Source: Acidimicrobiaceae bacterium (GTDB taxonomy: Bacteria > Actinomycetota > Acidimicrobiia > Acidimicrobiales > UBA8190). Taken from it: a stretch of 64,000 bases of DNA. The translations under genes and the position numbers were made by a program. The DNA lies in contig PLXQ01000045.1 of assembly GCA_003151475.1 (NCBI GenBank), positions 105,403 through 169,402 of the forward strand, given 5' to 3'. Numbering within the stretch: position 1 is the first letter of the stretch; each line of letters opens with the position of its first letter. This document shows, in pieces, positions 1 through 7,927 of this stretch. The notes under the pieces are model-generated. The model was not told the DNA's origin, did no database searches, and saw only the letters and a program-made list of their open reading frames with translations.

Positions 1-2
1 GC

Positions 3-440
3 TACGCCCGGCGTTCCCTGGCCGATGCCGGGGCGGCCGACGAGGTCGTCCAGGAGACGTTCATCCGGGCGTGGCGGGCTCGGGAGCGATTCGATCCCGA
101 GCTGGGATCGCTGCGGACGTGGCTGTTCGCCATCGAGCGGCGGATCGTGATCGACCACGCGCGGTCGCGGGCTCTGCGTCAGACGAGCCCATTGCCGGCC
201 GACATGGCCCAGATCGGCGACGACATCGAGCGGGCCCTCGTCGGGTGGCAGGTCGAAGAGGCGTTGCGGCGGCTGCGGCCCGAGCACCGCCAGGTTCTGG
301 TCGAGACCTACTACCGGGGACGGTCGGGGCGCGAGGTGGCCATCGAACTGGGCATCCCCGAAGGGACGGTGCGCAGCCGGCTCTTCTACGCGCTTCAGTC
401 GCTGCGGCTGACGCTCGATGAGATGGGATGGGATCAGTGA
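3..440 (+). CDS. ECF sigma-70 family RNA polymerase sigma factor (5' end missing)
   Basis: The reading frame is open from the window edge, so the N-terminus lies outside. Visible first is region 2 (DEVVQETFIRAWRARERF, then the TWLFAIERRIVIDHARSR stretch that binds the -10 element), then a short linker, then region 4 as a helix-turn-helix (LRPEHRQVLVETYYRGRSG, then IPEGTVRSRLFYAL). This is the two-region layout of extracytoplasmic-function sigma factors, which redirect RNA polymerase to stress promoters. It overlaps the next gene by a few bases, and that gene encodes a zinc-binding anti-sigma factor, its likely partner. The stimulus cannot be read from the sequence. Confidence 0.9.
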   Translation, partial: YARRSLADAGAADEVVQETFIRAWRARERFDPELGSLRTWLFAIERRIVIDHARSRALRQTSPLPADMAQIGDDIERALVGWQVEEALRRLRPEHRQVLVETYYRGRSGREVAIELGIPEGTVRSRLFYALQSLRLTLDEMGWDQ

Positions 441-1087
441 CCGGCGACCGGTGCGATCACTGGCACGGTCTGCTGGCCATGGAGATCGTCGGCCAGCTGG
501 CCGACCAAGACCGTCTGGCGCTCAGTGCGCATCTCGACGGCTGTCAGGCGTGCCGGGACGAGCGCGGCGACCTGGCCGGCCTGGCCGGGATCCTTCCGGC
601 CGCCGATCCCGGGCATCTCGGCGGCCACGAGGTGCCGTTCGAGCTCCAGTCCGCCGTCTTCGGTCGGCTGCAGAGCGATGCGCGCCACGACCGACGGGCG
701 CGCCGGGTCCGCTACGCGCTCGGTGGCGCCGTGGCCGCCTCCCTGGCCGCCGTGGCCCTGGTGGTCGGCCTGTCCGGCTCGCCGGGAACGCACGGGACCA
801 CGGTGGCGCTGCACGGGAGCCACGGCGTGGAGGCCTCGGCCGTGCTCACATCGAAGCCGTGGGGAACCGCCATCCGCCTCGAAGAAGCGGGGCAGGCCGG
901 GGGTCAGGACCTGTCGGTGTCCATGCGGAGCACCAAAGGCTCGTGGTGGGCGGCGGGAACGTACCGGACGGTGACCGGACGGACGGTGCAGGTGGAGTTG
1001 ACGTGCGCCGTGCCGGCGTCGAAGATCACCGAGATCTGGGTGCGGAACAAAGCGGGGCAGACAGTCCTGACGGGCTACCTGGGCTGA
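428..1087 (+). CDS. Anti-sigma factor, zinc-finger (zf-HC2/ZAS) type, single membrane span
   Basis: The N-terminal 50 residues carry the HLDGCQAC motif (H-x3-C-x2-C) of zinc-associated anti-sigma domains, which hold ECF sigma factors inactive. A hydrophobic segment near residues 98-120 (ALGGAVAASLAAVALVVGL) is a probable membrane span, so the remaining roughly 100 residues should be outside the membrane as a sensor domain. ATG at 428 overlaps the sigma gene by 13 bases. GTG at 437 forms a GTGA overlap with the sigma stop codon and is an equally good start; both imply translational coupling. The extracytoplasmic part was not recognised. Confidence 0.85.
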   Translation: MGSVTGDRCDHWHGLLAMEIVGQLADQDRLALSAHLDGCQACRDERGDLAGLAGILPAADPGHLGGHEVPFELQSAVFGRLQSDARHDRRARRVRYALGGAVAASLAAVALVVGLSGSPGTHGTTVALHGSHGVEASAVLTSKPWGTAIRLEEAGQAGGQDLSVSMRSTKGSWWAAGTYRTVTGRTVQVELTCAVPASKITEIWVRNKAGQTVLTGYLG

Positions 1088-2226
1088 GCACCTGCTGAGG
1101 ACCGGGCCCGGTCCTTGGCCACTTCGTCGAAGGTGTCGTAGTCCTCGCCGGTGTCGACGGCGTGCTCGTAGCCGATGACTCCCAGCTCGGTGAAACGAGC
1201 GCGTAGCCATCCGTCACCGGCGTCCAAGAGGCCGAGTTTGCGGCAGTTGGGGACGATCTTCGAGAAGAGCATGCCGGCGAAGACCTGCTCGGCGCGCGGC
1301 GGCGATTCGAGCATGATTCTGACGACGGGACGGGGGTCGACGCCCATGCGCTCCCAGACGTCGGGTTGGAACCAGCGGCGGCGGAGACGAAGAGCCGCTT
1401 CATAGGCGAACTCCTGGCGTTCGCGGAGCTCGGGAGCCGACAACTGCGCGTAGTACTCCTGGAGACCGAGGACACCGAAGGCCACATGGCGCGCTTCGTC
1501 GGCCATGACGTAGCGCAGGAGCTTTTTGAGCAGTGGCTCCGTGGTCATCTGGTGGATGGAGCCGAAGACGGCCAGGGCCAGGCCCTCCACCATGACCTGC
1601 ATGCCCAGGTAGGTGATGTCCCAGCGCGGGTCGCCGATGATGTCGTCGAGGAGCGCCTGGAGATGGGGATTGATCGGATAGTGGCCCGAGAGCTTCTCGT
1701 CGAGGTAGCGGGAGAAGACCTCTACGTGGCGGGCCTCGTCCATGACCTGGGTCGCCGCGTAGTACTTGGCATCGATCCACGGCACCGTCTCCACGATCTT
1801 GGCCGTGCAGACGAGCGCACCCTGCTCCCCGTGGAGGATCTGCGAGAGGGTGGAGTTCTGCGACTCGACGGCGAAGCGGGTCCACTCACGGGTCCCCCAG
1901 CTCTTGAGCGGCGAGCCGTCCGCCTGGGCCAACGCCGTGAAGCGGTGCGCCGTCGTTCCCCCGTCGACCTGGCCGGCCACCGCCTCCTGGTCGACGGGGG
2001 TGGACCAGGGGAGGTCGGAGGTGCCGTTCCACTGGGAGTGCTTGGCCTTCTCGTAGAGCTTGGCCAGAGGGATGCGGTTGCGCTCGTAGTCCCACGTGAA
2101 GGCCACATCGGTCGAGCTCTGGACAGCTCGGACGACATCTTCACGCTCGGTGCGGCCGGCGGCGATGACGGCGTCGATGGCCTCATCGGTGACCGTGGGC
2201 CGAACCCTCTCGGTATGCGTCGGCAT
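1075..2226 (-). CDS. Ferritin-like di-iron protein (two EARH metal sites), probable oxygenase
   Basis: The 383-residue protein shows the ligand pattern of the ferritin/R2-like di-iron superfamily: Glu134 (LHGEQG), E164-A-R-H167 (MDEARHVEVF), Glu214 (VMVEGLAL) and E244-A-R-H247 (ADEARHVAFG). Each EARH supplies a Glu and a His, giving the four-carboxylate, two-histidine set. Relatives include AurF-type N-oxygenases and other di-iron oxidases; substrate is unknown. It converges on the anti-sigma gene with a 13-base overlap of the 3' ends and is divergent from an acyl-CoA synthetase. That pairing suggests work on an acyl or CoA-linked substrate, but this is inference. The intergenic gap holds a duplicated 18-bp element. 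Confidence 0.8.
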   Translation of the reverse strand: MPTHTERVRPTVTDEAIDAVIAAGRTEREDVVRAVQSSTDVAFTWDYERNRIPLAKLYEKAKHSQWNGTSDLPWSTPVDQEAVAGQVDGGTTAHRFTALAQADGSPLKSWGTREWTRFAVESQNSTLSQILHGEQGALVCTAKIVETVPWIDAKYYAATQVMDEARHVEVFSRYLDEKLSGHYPINPHLQALLDDIIGDPRWDITYLGMQVMVEGLALAVFGSIHQMTTEPLLKKLLRYVMADEARHVAFGVLGLQEYYAQLSAPELRERQEFAYEAALRLRRRWFQPDVWERMGVDPRPVVRIMLESPPRAEQVFAGMLFSKIVPNCRKLGLLDAGDGWLRARFTELGVIGYEHAVDTGEDYDTFDEVAKDRARSSAGAQPR

Positions 2227-2268
2227 CGCTCCCCCTTCGCCCTACTCGACGGTACGAGACGGACGGCA

Positions 2269-2311
2269 ACGACGTCAATGGATACCACCGGTGACGACGT
2301 CAATGGATACC
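2269..2311. promoter_or_regulatory. Direct repeat of an 18-bp element between divergent genes
   Basis: ACGACGTCAATGGATACC occurs at 2269-2286 and again at 2294-2311, a 25-base period. A shortened third copy (GACGTC, then TACC) follows at 2312-2324. On the minus strand each copy contains TTGACG, a plausible -35 element facing the ferritin-like gene. Duplicated sites between divergent promoters usually bind a regulator as two dimers. No regulator gene is adjacent. Confidence 0.5.
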
Positions 2312-2386
2312 GACGTCGCATACCGACGGCGCCGACTCACACGGAGAGGGCCGACGAAAGCGGCCGAACGGTAGTGTGGCGAGCTT

Positions 2387-4108
2387 GTGACCGACGCCCC
2401 GCCGCCCCTGGAGTCGACGGAGCCGGCGGGTACCGTGGCCGAGCTTCTGCTCGCCCGGGCCGAGGACGACGGCCGGGGTCTGCTCTTCGGAGAGCGGTCG
2501 TGGACGTGGCGGGAGGTGGTGGCCGAGAGTGCCCGGCGCGGCGCCCGGGCAACGATGCTGCGGCAGGCCGGGCCCTTTCATATCGGGGTGCTACTCGACA
2601 ACGTGCCCGACTATCTCTTCTGGCTCGGTGGAGCCGCTCTGTGCGGTGCCACCGTCGTCGGGATCAACCCCACCCGGCGCGGCGAGGAGTTGGCCCGCGA
2701 CATCCGGTTCGCCGACTGCCAACTGGTGGTCACCGACGAGAGCGGGTCGGCTCTGCTCGAGGGCCTCGATCTCGGTCTCGACCCCGGGAGGATCCTGCGG
2801 ATCGACGGAGACAACGCCGGCGAACCCGGCCCCGGCGAACCCGGCCCCGGCAAGCCCGACCCCGGCGAAGCCGACGCGGCGGGTGCGGGTGCGGTGGCGG
2901 CCACGGAGCTGCTGCTGTTGCTGTTCACATCGGGGACGACCGGTTCGCCGAAGGCGGTGCGGTGCACGCAGGGTCGACTGGCGTCCATCGCCGGACGAGC
3001 CGCCGTCGGCTACGGGTTCCGACGCGAGGACATCTGTTACTGCCCGATGCCGCTGTTTCACGGGAACGCCATCATGGCCCTGTGGGCCCCGGCCCTTTCG
3101 GTGGGGGCGACGGTGGCGCTGACCCGGCGGTTCAGCGCCTCGGGGTTCCTGTCCGATGTACGGCGGTACGGCGCCACGCGGTTCACCTACGTTGGGAAAG
3201 CGCTGGCCTATGTGCTGGCCACAGAAGTTGGGGCGGATGACGGCGATAATCCGTTGCGGGAGGGCTTCGGGACCGAAGCGTCGAGCCCCGACCGGGCCGC
3301 CTTCGAGAAACGGTTCGGATGCCGGTTGGTGGAGGGGTACGGATCGAGCGAGGGCGGGGCCGTGCTGAACGTGACACCGGAGACGCCGGCCGGTTCGCTC
3401 GGGCTACCGGTACCGGGCGATGACATCGTGATCTGCCGGTCGGGGACGACGGTGGAGTGCCCGGCGGCGTTCTTCGACGGCGCCGGGCGGCTGTTGAACG
3501 CCGACGACGCCATCGGCGAGATCGTGAACAGGGGGAGCGCCCGGAGCTTCGAGGGCTACTACCGAAACGAGGACGGTAACGCCGAAAGGGTGCACGACGG
3601 CTGGTACTTCACCGGGGACCTCGGATATCGCGACGCCGACGGTTTCTTCTACTTCGCCGGGCGGGGCGACGACTGGCTCCGGGTCGATTCCGAGAATTTC
3701 GCCGCCGGCCCCGTGGAACGGATCGTCGAACGGCACCGGGACTTCGCCGCCGTGGCCGTCTATGCCGTGGCCGACCCGCGATCGGGTGACCAGGTGATGG
3801 CCGCCGTCGAGCTGAAGGGAGAGGGCCGGTTCGATCCCGAGGGTTTCGCCCGCTTCCTGTCCGAGCAGTCCGACATGGGGACGAAGTGGGCGCCCCGGTT
3901 CATCCGGGTGATGGCCGAGCTGCCGTTGACGGCCACCGGGAAGATCACGAAGGGGTCTCTGCGTAGGGCGGCCTGGGTGTGTGAGGACCCCGTCTACTGG
4001 AGCCCAGAGCGGGGCGCGGCGCGCTACCGTCGGTTGACGGAGGCCGATCGGGCCCGGTTGGCCGGTGAATTCGAAAGCTACGGGCGCTCGGCCCTGCTGC
4101 CTCAGTGA
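2387..4108 (+). CDS. Acyl-CoA synthetase / AMP-dependent ligase (ANL superfamily, FadD-like)
   Basis: This 573-residue enzyme should activate a carboxylic acid as acyl-AMP and then form the CoA thioester. Seen in order: the phosphate-binding loop LFTSGTTGSPKAV, the A5-type motif GYGSSEGG, the A7/A8 region TGDLGYRDADGFFYFAGR with the hinge, and a C-terminal catalytic lysine in LTATGKITKG. The start is GTG at 2387. Just before the P-loop there is a low-complexity insert rich in Gly-Glu-Pro coded by four 15-bp repeats (2819-2878). The layout resembles mycobacterial FadD17-type ligases, but chain length and substrate cannot be assigned. It is divergent from the di-iron protein. Confidence 0.88.
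   Translation: MTDAPPPLESTEPAGTVAELLLARAEDDGRGLLFGERSWTWREVVAESARRGARATMLRQAGPFHIGVLLDNVPDYLFWLGGAALCGATVVGINPTRRGEELARDIRFADCQLVVTDESGSALLEGLDLGLDPGRILRIDGDNAGEPGPGEPGPGKPDPGEADAAGAGAVAATELLLLLFTSGTTGSPKAVRCTQGRLASIAGRAAVGYGFRREDICYCPMPLFHGNAIMALWAPALSVGATVALTRRFSASGFLSDVRRYGATRFTYVGKALAYVLATEVGADDGDNPLREGFGTEASSPDRAAFEKRFGCRLVEGYGSSEGGAVLNVTPETPAGSLGLPVPGDDIVICRSGTTVECPAAFFDGAGRLLNADDAIGEIVNRGSARSFEGYYRNEDGNAERVHDGWYFTGDLGYRDADGFFYFAGRGDDWLRVDSENFAAGPVERIVERHRDFAAVAVYAVADPRSGDQVMAAVELKGEGRFDPEGFARFLSEQSDMGTKWAPRFIRVMAELPLTATGKITKGSLRRAAWVCEDPVYWSPERGAARYRRLTEADRARLAGEFESYGRSALLPQ
2819..2878 (+). repeat. Four 15-bp tandem repeats inside the acyl-CoA synthetase gene
   Basis: GGCGAACCCGGCCCC is repeated exactly at 2819-2833 and 2834-2848, with diverged copies at 2849-2863 and 2864-2878. 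Because the unit is 15 bases the frame is kept and only a flexible Gly/Pro/Glu linker changes length. Confidence 0.85.
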
Positions 4109-4182
4109 CCGCGGGGCGCTCTCGACGGACGGGTCGGGGCGTGCTCTGATCTGAGGTCGGACATGAGAAAGGCACAAGCGCC

Positions 4183-4983
4183 ATGAGTGTGATGAAGCGG
4201 CTCTCCGGGATAGTGCAGGCCAAGGCCAACAAGGCCCTCGACAAGGCCGAGAACCCGGCCGACATGCTCGACCTGTCGTACGAGAAGCAGGCCGAGAACC
4301 TGACGAAGGTGCGTCGGGCCCTGGCCGACGTGGCCACGGCCAAGAAGCGGCTCGAGCTGCAGGCGGCCGAGCTGCAGGGTCAGGCGGGCAAGCTGCAGGA
4401 GCAGGCCAAGCAGGCGCTCGGGCAGGGCCAGGAGGACCTGGCCCGGCAGGCGCTCAGCCGGCGGGCCGGGCTGGCCGACCAGCTGACGGAGCTGGGCACC
4501 CAGCACAGCCAGGTGGAGGCGCAGCAACAGCAACTGGAGAACACCGCCACCCGGTTGTCGGCCCAGATCGAAGCCTTCCGGACGAAGAAGGAGACCCTGA
4601 AGGCCAGCTACACCGCATCGCAGGCCCAAGCGAGCATCGGCGAGGCGGTGTCGGGGATCTCGGAATCGATGACCGACGCCGGGATGACGCTGCAGCGGGC
4701 TCAGGACAAGATCAGCCAGATGCAGGCCCGGGGGGCGGCCATCGACGAACTGATCGACACCGGAGCGCTACCCGATGCGCTCGGGGGTGGGAAGGACGAC
4801 ATCCAGGCCCAGCTGGATGCCACCTCACAGGCCGGTCAGGTCGATTCCGAGCTGGCGGCACTGAAGGCGCAGTTGGGGACGGCCGAGCCGGCCGCCGGCG
4901 CGCTGCCCACGACCGACGGAGCCCCGGCCGCCGGCCCCGCCGATCCCACCGCGCCGGCCGCTCCCGCTGGAGGTGGGTCCTGA
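4183..4983 (+). CDS. pspA: PspA/IM30 family membrane-stress protein
   Basis: The 266 residues match PspA/IM30 architecture: an N-terminal amphipathic helix (MSVMKRLSGIVQAKANKAL) expected to touch the inner membrane, then a long Ala/Gln/Lys/Glu coiled coil to about residue 220. It is longer than the usual 220-230 residues owing to an Ala/Pro-rich tail. Family members bind damaged membranes and help maintain proton-motive force. The stop codon shares one base with the start of a PspAA-like gene, so the two are translated together. No PspB, PspC or PspF partner is visible nearby. Confidence 0.9.
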   Translation: MSVMKRLSGIVQAKANKALDKAENPADMLDLSYEKQAENLTKVRRALADVATAKKRLELQAAELQGQAGKLQEQAKQALGQGQEDLARQALSRRAGLADQLTELGTQHSQVEAQQQQLENTATRLSAQIEAFRTKKETLKASYTASQAQASIGEAVSGISESMTDAGMTLQRAQDKISQMQARGAAIDELIDTGALPDALGGGKDDIQAQLDATSQAGQVDSELAALKAQLGTAEPAAGALPTTDGAPAAGPADPTAPAAPAGGGS

Positions 4984-5249
4984 TGATCGTGCGGATTCTC
5001 GGAGAGGGGCGCTACGAGGTACCCGAGGCCGACATGCCGGCCATCGAGCAGCTGGACGCCCAGTTGACCGATGCGCTCGACCGGGGCGACGAGGCGGAGT
5101 TCGACTCGACGCTCTCCGATCTGATCGGCCAGGTCCGCCATAGCGGGGTCCATCTGGGGTCCGATGACCTGCAGACCTCGGGGCTGGTCGTGCCCCACGA
5201 GGGCTCCAGCCTGGCCGAGGTGAAGACGCTTCTGGCCGAGGGAGCCTGA
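4983..5249 (+). CDS. pspAA: PspA-associated protein PspAA
   Basis: The 88-residue protein begins MIVRILGEGRYEV and consists of a small acidic alpha/beta domain typical of PspAA, which is encoded next to pspA in actinobacteria and some archaea. Its ATG overlaps the pspA TGA by one base. It probably modulates PspA assembly at the membrane; the mechanism is not established. The last codons and stop are duplicated in the DNA just downstream (5234-5270). Confidence 0.8.
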   Translation: MIVRILGEGRYEVPEADMPAIEQLDAQLTDALDRGDEAEFDSTLSDLIGQVRHSGVHLGSDDLQTSGLVVPHEGSSLAEVKTLLAEGA

Positions 5250-5270
5250 GCCGGCCGAGGGAGCCTGAGC
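5234..5270 (+). repeat. Tandem duplication spanning the pspAA stop codon
   Basis: GGCCGAGGGAGCCTGAGC occurs at 5234-5251 and 5253-5270 (period 19). The first copy codes the final residues and TGA of PspAA; the second lies after the stop. Confidence 0.85.
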
Positions 5271-5996
5271 TCAGGCCGAGGCTTTCTGCGCCGCCAGGGC
5301 CAGCTCCACCAGTTGGGCCCGTTCGGTGTCAGGGAGGGAAGAAATAGCGCGTCCGACGACGCGGTTGGTGGCGGCTTCCGCCTGTTCCCAGACGTCGTGG
5401 TGGGGTTCGGGGTCCGGGTAGGGCTCGGGCCAGCCGAAAAGGCCGGCCATGGCCGGGGTCCTGACCATGACCGCCTCGAGGGGCTCGATGGCCGAGGCGA
5501 CGACGGCGGCGCCGTGGACGGCTCCCCGCCATTCGCGCAGGACGTTCATGCGGTGAAGAGCCAGCGCCTTCGGGTCCTGGGGTTCGGGCAGCGCCGCCCA
5601 AGCGGCGAAGAGCGGTGCTCCGGCCCGGGAGGCCGCGGCGATGAGTTTGCCTTCCAGCTCGGCCAAGCGGAGATAGTCGACGGTGTCGGAGAGATGGGCG
5701 GCGGACCAGGCATCGAGGCAGCTGGCGAAGGCGTGGGCGGACTCGGCCGGGGGCATGACACAGCGGCCACGGTCCCAGCGCTCCACGATGGTGGCGGGGT
5801 GGAAGAAGACGAAGGCGGCGGCGACGACGGAGCCGTCGACCTCGCCCAGGGCTCCCCCGCGGCCGGCGACGTAGAAGTCGATGCCGTCGAAGCCGAGCTC
5901 GGCGCCGCGGACATAGGTCGCCGCGTCGAGCATGAAGCCGGCCGGGAGCGAAACGATGACGGGGGCCGTCTGGCGGGCGGCCTCTTCGGGGTCCAT
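5271..5996 (-). CDS. SCO6745-family protein (function unknown)
   Basis: The 241-residue protein resembles the actinobacterial SCO6745/SalK-type family, with conserved segments such as GFDGIDFYVAGRGGALG, FFHP, WDR and the later LHRMNVLREWRGAVHGAAV. Members are mostly helical and occur in actinobacterial genomes, some in biosynthetic clusters. No catalytic motif is identifiable. The gene converges on pspAA with its stop almost touching, and is divergent from an LLM oxidoreductase, so it may share a control region with that gene. Confidence 0.7.
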   Translation of the reverse strand: MDPEEAARQTAPVIVSLPAGFMLDAATYVRGAELGFDGIDFYVAGRGGALGEVDGSVVAAAFVFFHPATIVERWDRGRCVMPPAESAHAFASCLDAWSAAHLSDTVDYLRLAELEGKLIAAASRAGAPLFAAWAALPEPQDPKALALHRMNVLREWRGAVHGAAVVASAIEPLEAVMVRTPAMAGLFGWPEPYPDPEPHHDVWEQAEAATNRVVGRAISSLPDTERAQLVELALAAQKASA

Positions 5997-6073
5997 GGGC
6001 GGGGACGCTACCAGCGAAGAGCAGCCGGTACCCTGGCCGCTATGGAGGCGAGCCAGTCGGCGCGACGAAAGAG

Positions 6074-6961
6074 ATGAAGGTCAGGATCGGGGTCGGCGCC
6101 GGGCTGCAGAGCGTGTCGGGGACGGAGCTGGGCGGCCTGGCCCAAGAACTCGAGGAGCTTCATTTCGACTCGCTGTGGATGGCCGATCTGCTGAGCATCG
6201 CGGGCGACGATCCGCTGACGGGACTGGCCTACGCCGCCGGCGCGACACCCAAGCTGAAGATCGGGACGACGCTGGTGCTGCCCGGACGAAACCCGGTGCG
6301 GTTGGCCAAACAGATCGCCACCTTGGACCGGGTGTCTGGAGGACGGCTGCTTCTGACACTCGTCTTCGGCATCAAGCAGGCCACCGAACTGGCCGCCATG
6401 GGGGTCGAGGCGGCGGAGCGGGGGGCGCTGGTGGACGAGGTGCTGCCGCTGCTGCGTCGGCTGTGGAGCGAAGACGCCGTCGACCATGACGGGCCCGCCT
6501 ACCGGTTCGAAGCGGTGACGGTCGAGCCGAAACCCATGCAGGAACCGCTGGAGGTGTGGTTGGGGGGGAACGTTCCCAGTTCGCTGCGGCGGGCGGGGAC
6601 GCTCTCTGACGGATGGTTGCCCAGCATGTGCCTGCCGGGCGAAGCAGCCGCCGGACGACGGGTGATCGAAGAGGCGGCGGCCGCAGCCGGGCGGGCAATC
6701 GACCCCGAGCACTACGGAGTGAGTATCGGCTACTTCCGGGGTGAAAGGCCGATGCCGCGGCTCGGGCGATTGGCGGGGAAGCGGTCCGAGGCCGAGCTGG
6801 CCGAGCTGGTTCCCGACGGGATACCGGCGCTGCGGGCGCTGATGGAGCGGTACATCGAGGTGGGCTTCTCCAAGTTCGTGGTGCGTCCTTTGGTGGCGCC
6901 CACGTCGTGGCGGGCCGAGCTCGAGGACCTCGCCGCCGGCGTTCTCGATCTGCAGGCCTGA
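6074..6961 (+). CDS. LLM-class (luciferase-like) F420-dependent oxidoreductase
   Basis: The 295-residue TIM-barrel protein has the luciferase-like monooxygenase pattern: an N-terminal FDSLWMADLL segment, LKIGTTLVLPGRNPV and the barrel core ATLDRVSGGRLLLTL. In actinobacteria this family mostly uses coenzyme F420 instead of FMN. It resembles the mycobacterial MSMEG_3544-like subgroup. The substrate is unknown. Two SRPBCC genes follow on the same strand with short gaps, suggesting a small operon for hydrophobic ligand chemistry. Confidence 0.83.
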   Translation: MKVRIGVGAGLQSVSGTELGGLAQELEELHFDSLWMADLLSIAGDDPLTGLAYAAGATPKLKIGTTLVLPGRNPVRLAKQIATLDRVSGGRLLLTLVFGIKQATELAAMGVEAAERGALVDEVLPLLRRLWSEDAVDHDGPAYRFEAVTVEPKPMQEPLEVWLGGNVPSSLRRAGTLSDGWLPSMCLPGEAAAGRRVIEEAAAAAGRAIDPEHYGVSIGYFRGERPMPRLGRLAGKRSEAELAELVPDGIPALRALMERYIEVGFSKFVVRPLVAPTSWRAELEDLAAGVLDLQA

Positions 6962-7041
6962 GCGGGCCGCGGGCTCCCGGTGCCGGGCGGCCGAGCGGCG
7001 GGACATGGCATGCTGCTGGCTCGAGCGACGATGGAGGGGTA

Positions 7042-7425
7042 GTGGGAAAGGCGAGCGCGGAGATCGATATCGAGAAGCCGGCCGACGCGGTGTGGAGCGT
7101 GGTGGGCGACTTCGGCGGGATCGGCGGGTGGATGCCCGGGATCGAGTCCTGTGTGGTCGACGGTGACGACCGGATCCTGAAGATGATGGGGATGGAGATC
7201 ACCGAACGGCTGATCAGTCGTGATGACGGGGACAGGTCGATCGCCTACGGGATCGTGAGCGGCGTGCCGGTGGGGAGCCACAAGGCGACCATCACGGTGA
7301 CGGCCGAGGGGGAGACGTCGCACGTGACATGGGACGTGGAGGTCGAACCCGACGACATGACGGAGATGATGCAGGGGATCTACCAGCAGTCCCTGCAGGC
7401 ACTGAAGGACCATCTCTCGGGCTGA
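7042..7425 (+). CDS. SRPBCC (START/Bet v1-like) ligand-binding protein
   Basis: About 127 residues with the helix-grip fold signature of the polyketide cyclase/dehydrase group: EIDIEKPADAVWSVVGDFGG at the N-terminus, alternating beta strands, and a C-terminal helix. GTG at 7042 was chosen because GGAGGGG lies at 7033-7039, just upstream, and homology begins there; longer in-frame starts lack similarity. It lies 80 bases after the LLM gene and 4 bases before another SRPBCC gene. Confidence 0.78.
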   Translation: MGKASAEIDIEKPADAVWSVVGDFGGIGGWMPGIESCVVDGDDRILKMMGMEITERLISRDDGDRSIAYGIVSGVPVGSHKATITVTAEGETSHVTWDVEVEPDDMTEMMQGIYQQSLQALKDHLSG

Positions 7426-7429
7426 GCGA

Positions 7430-7921
7430 ATGAGCAGCAGACCTCCGGTCGGGCCGGACGAGCGGTCGGGTAAGGGCCGATGGCAGTTGAGCACCACGGT
7501 GCGGAGCTCAGCTCCGGTCGAGGTGGTGTGGCCGCTGATCGGCGAAGCCGAGCGGTGGAAGGAGTGGTCGTGGATGACACGGACCTATCTACTGCGGCCC
7601 GGAGCGCCTGATCCGAACGGTGTCGGCGCCCTGCGGCGTTTCGGGATCGGGCCCGGGGGGAGCCGGGAAGAGGTGGTGGCGTGGGAACCACCGCATCATC
7701 TCGGCTATATCGCCGTGAGCGGGCTGCCCGTGCGGCATTACCGGTCCGACGTGGAGCTGCGCCGTGACGGCGACGGGACGGTGATCAGCTGGGAGGGCAG
7801 CTTCGACGAGCTCGTTCCCGGAACCGGCACTCTGATCCGGGTGATCCTGCAGCGGATGGTGGGCGGCTTCGCCCGGCGGGTGGGGCGCTACGCCGAGAGC
7901 CTTCCTCGCGGTGCGGACTGA
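7430..7921 (+). CDS. SRPBCC family protein
   Basis: The 163-residue protein has the same helix-grip pattern as its upstream neighbour (WQLSTTVRSSAPVEVVWPLI, then strands, then a long C-terminal helix ending near RMVGGFARRVGRYAE). Such proteins bind lipids, polyketides or other hydrophobic ligands. It probably arose by duplication or recruitment within one operon with the preceding SRPBCC and LLM genes. It converges on a polyphosphate kinase gene. Confidence 0.78.
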   Translation: MSSRPPVGPDERSGKGRWQLSTTVRSSAPVEVVWPLIGEAERWKEWSWMTRTYLLRPGAPDPNGVGALRRFGIGPGGSREEVVAWEPPHHLGYIAVSGLPVRHYRSDVELRRDGDGTVISWEGSFDELVPGTGTLIRVILQRMVGGFARRVGRYAESLPRGAD

Positions 7922-7927
7922 GAACGC

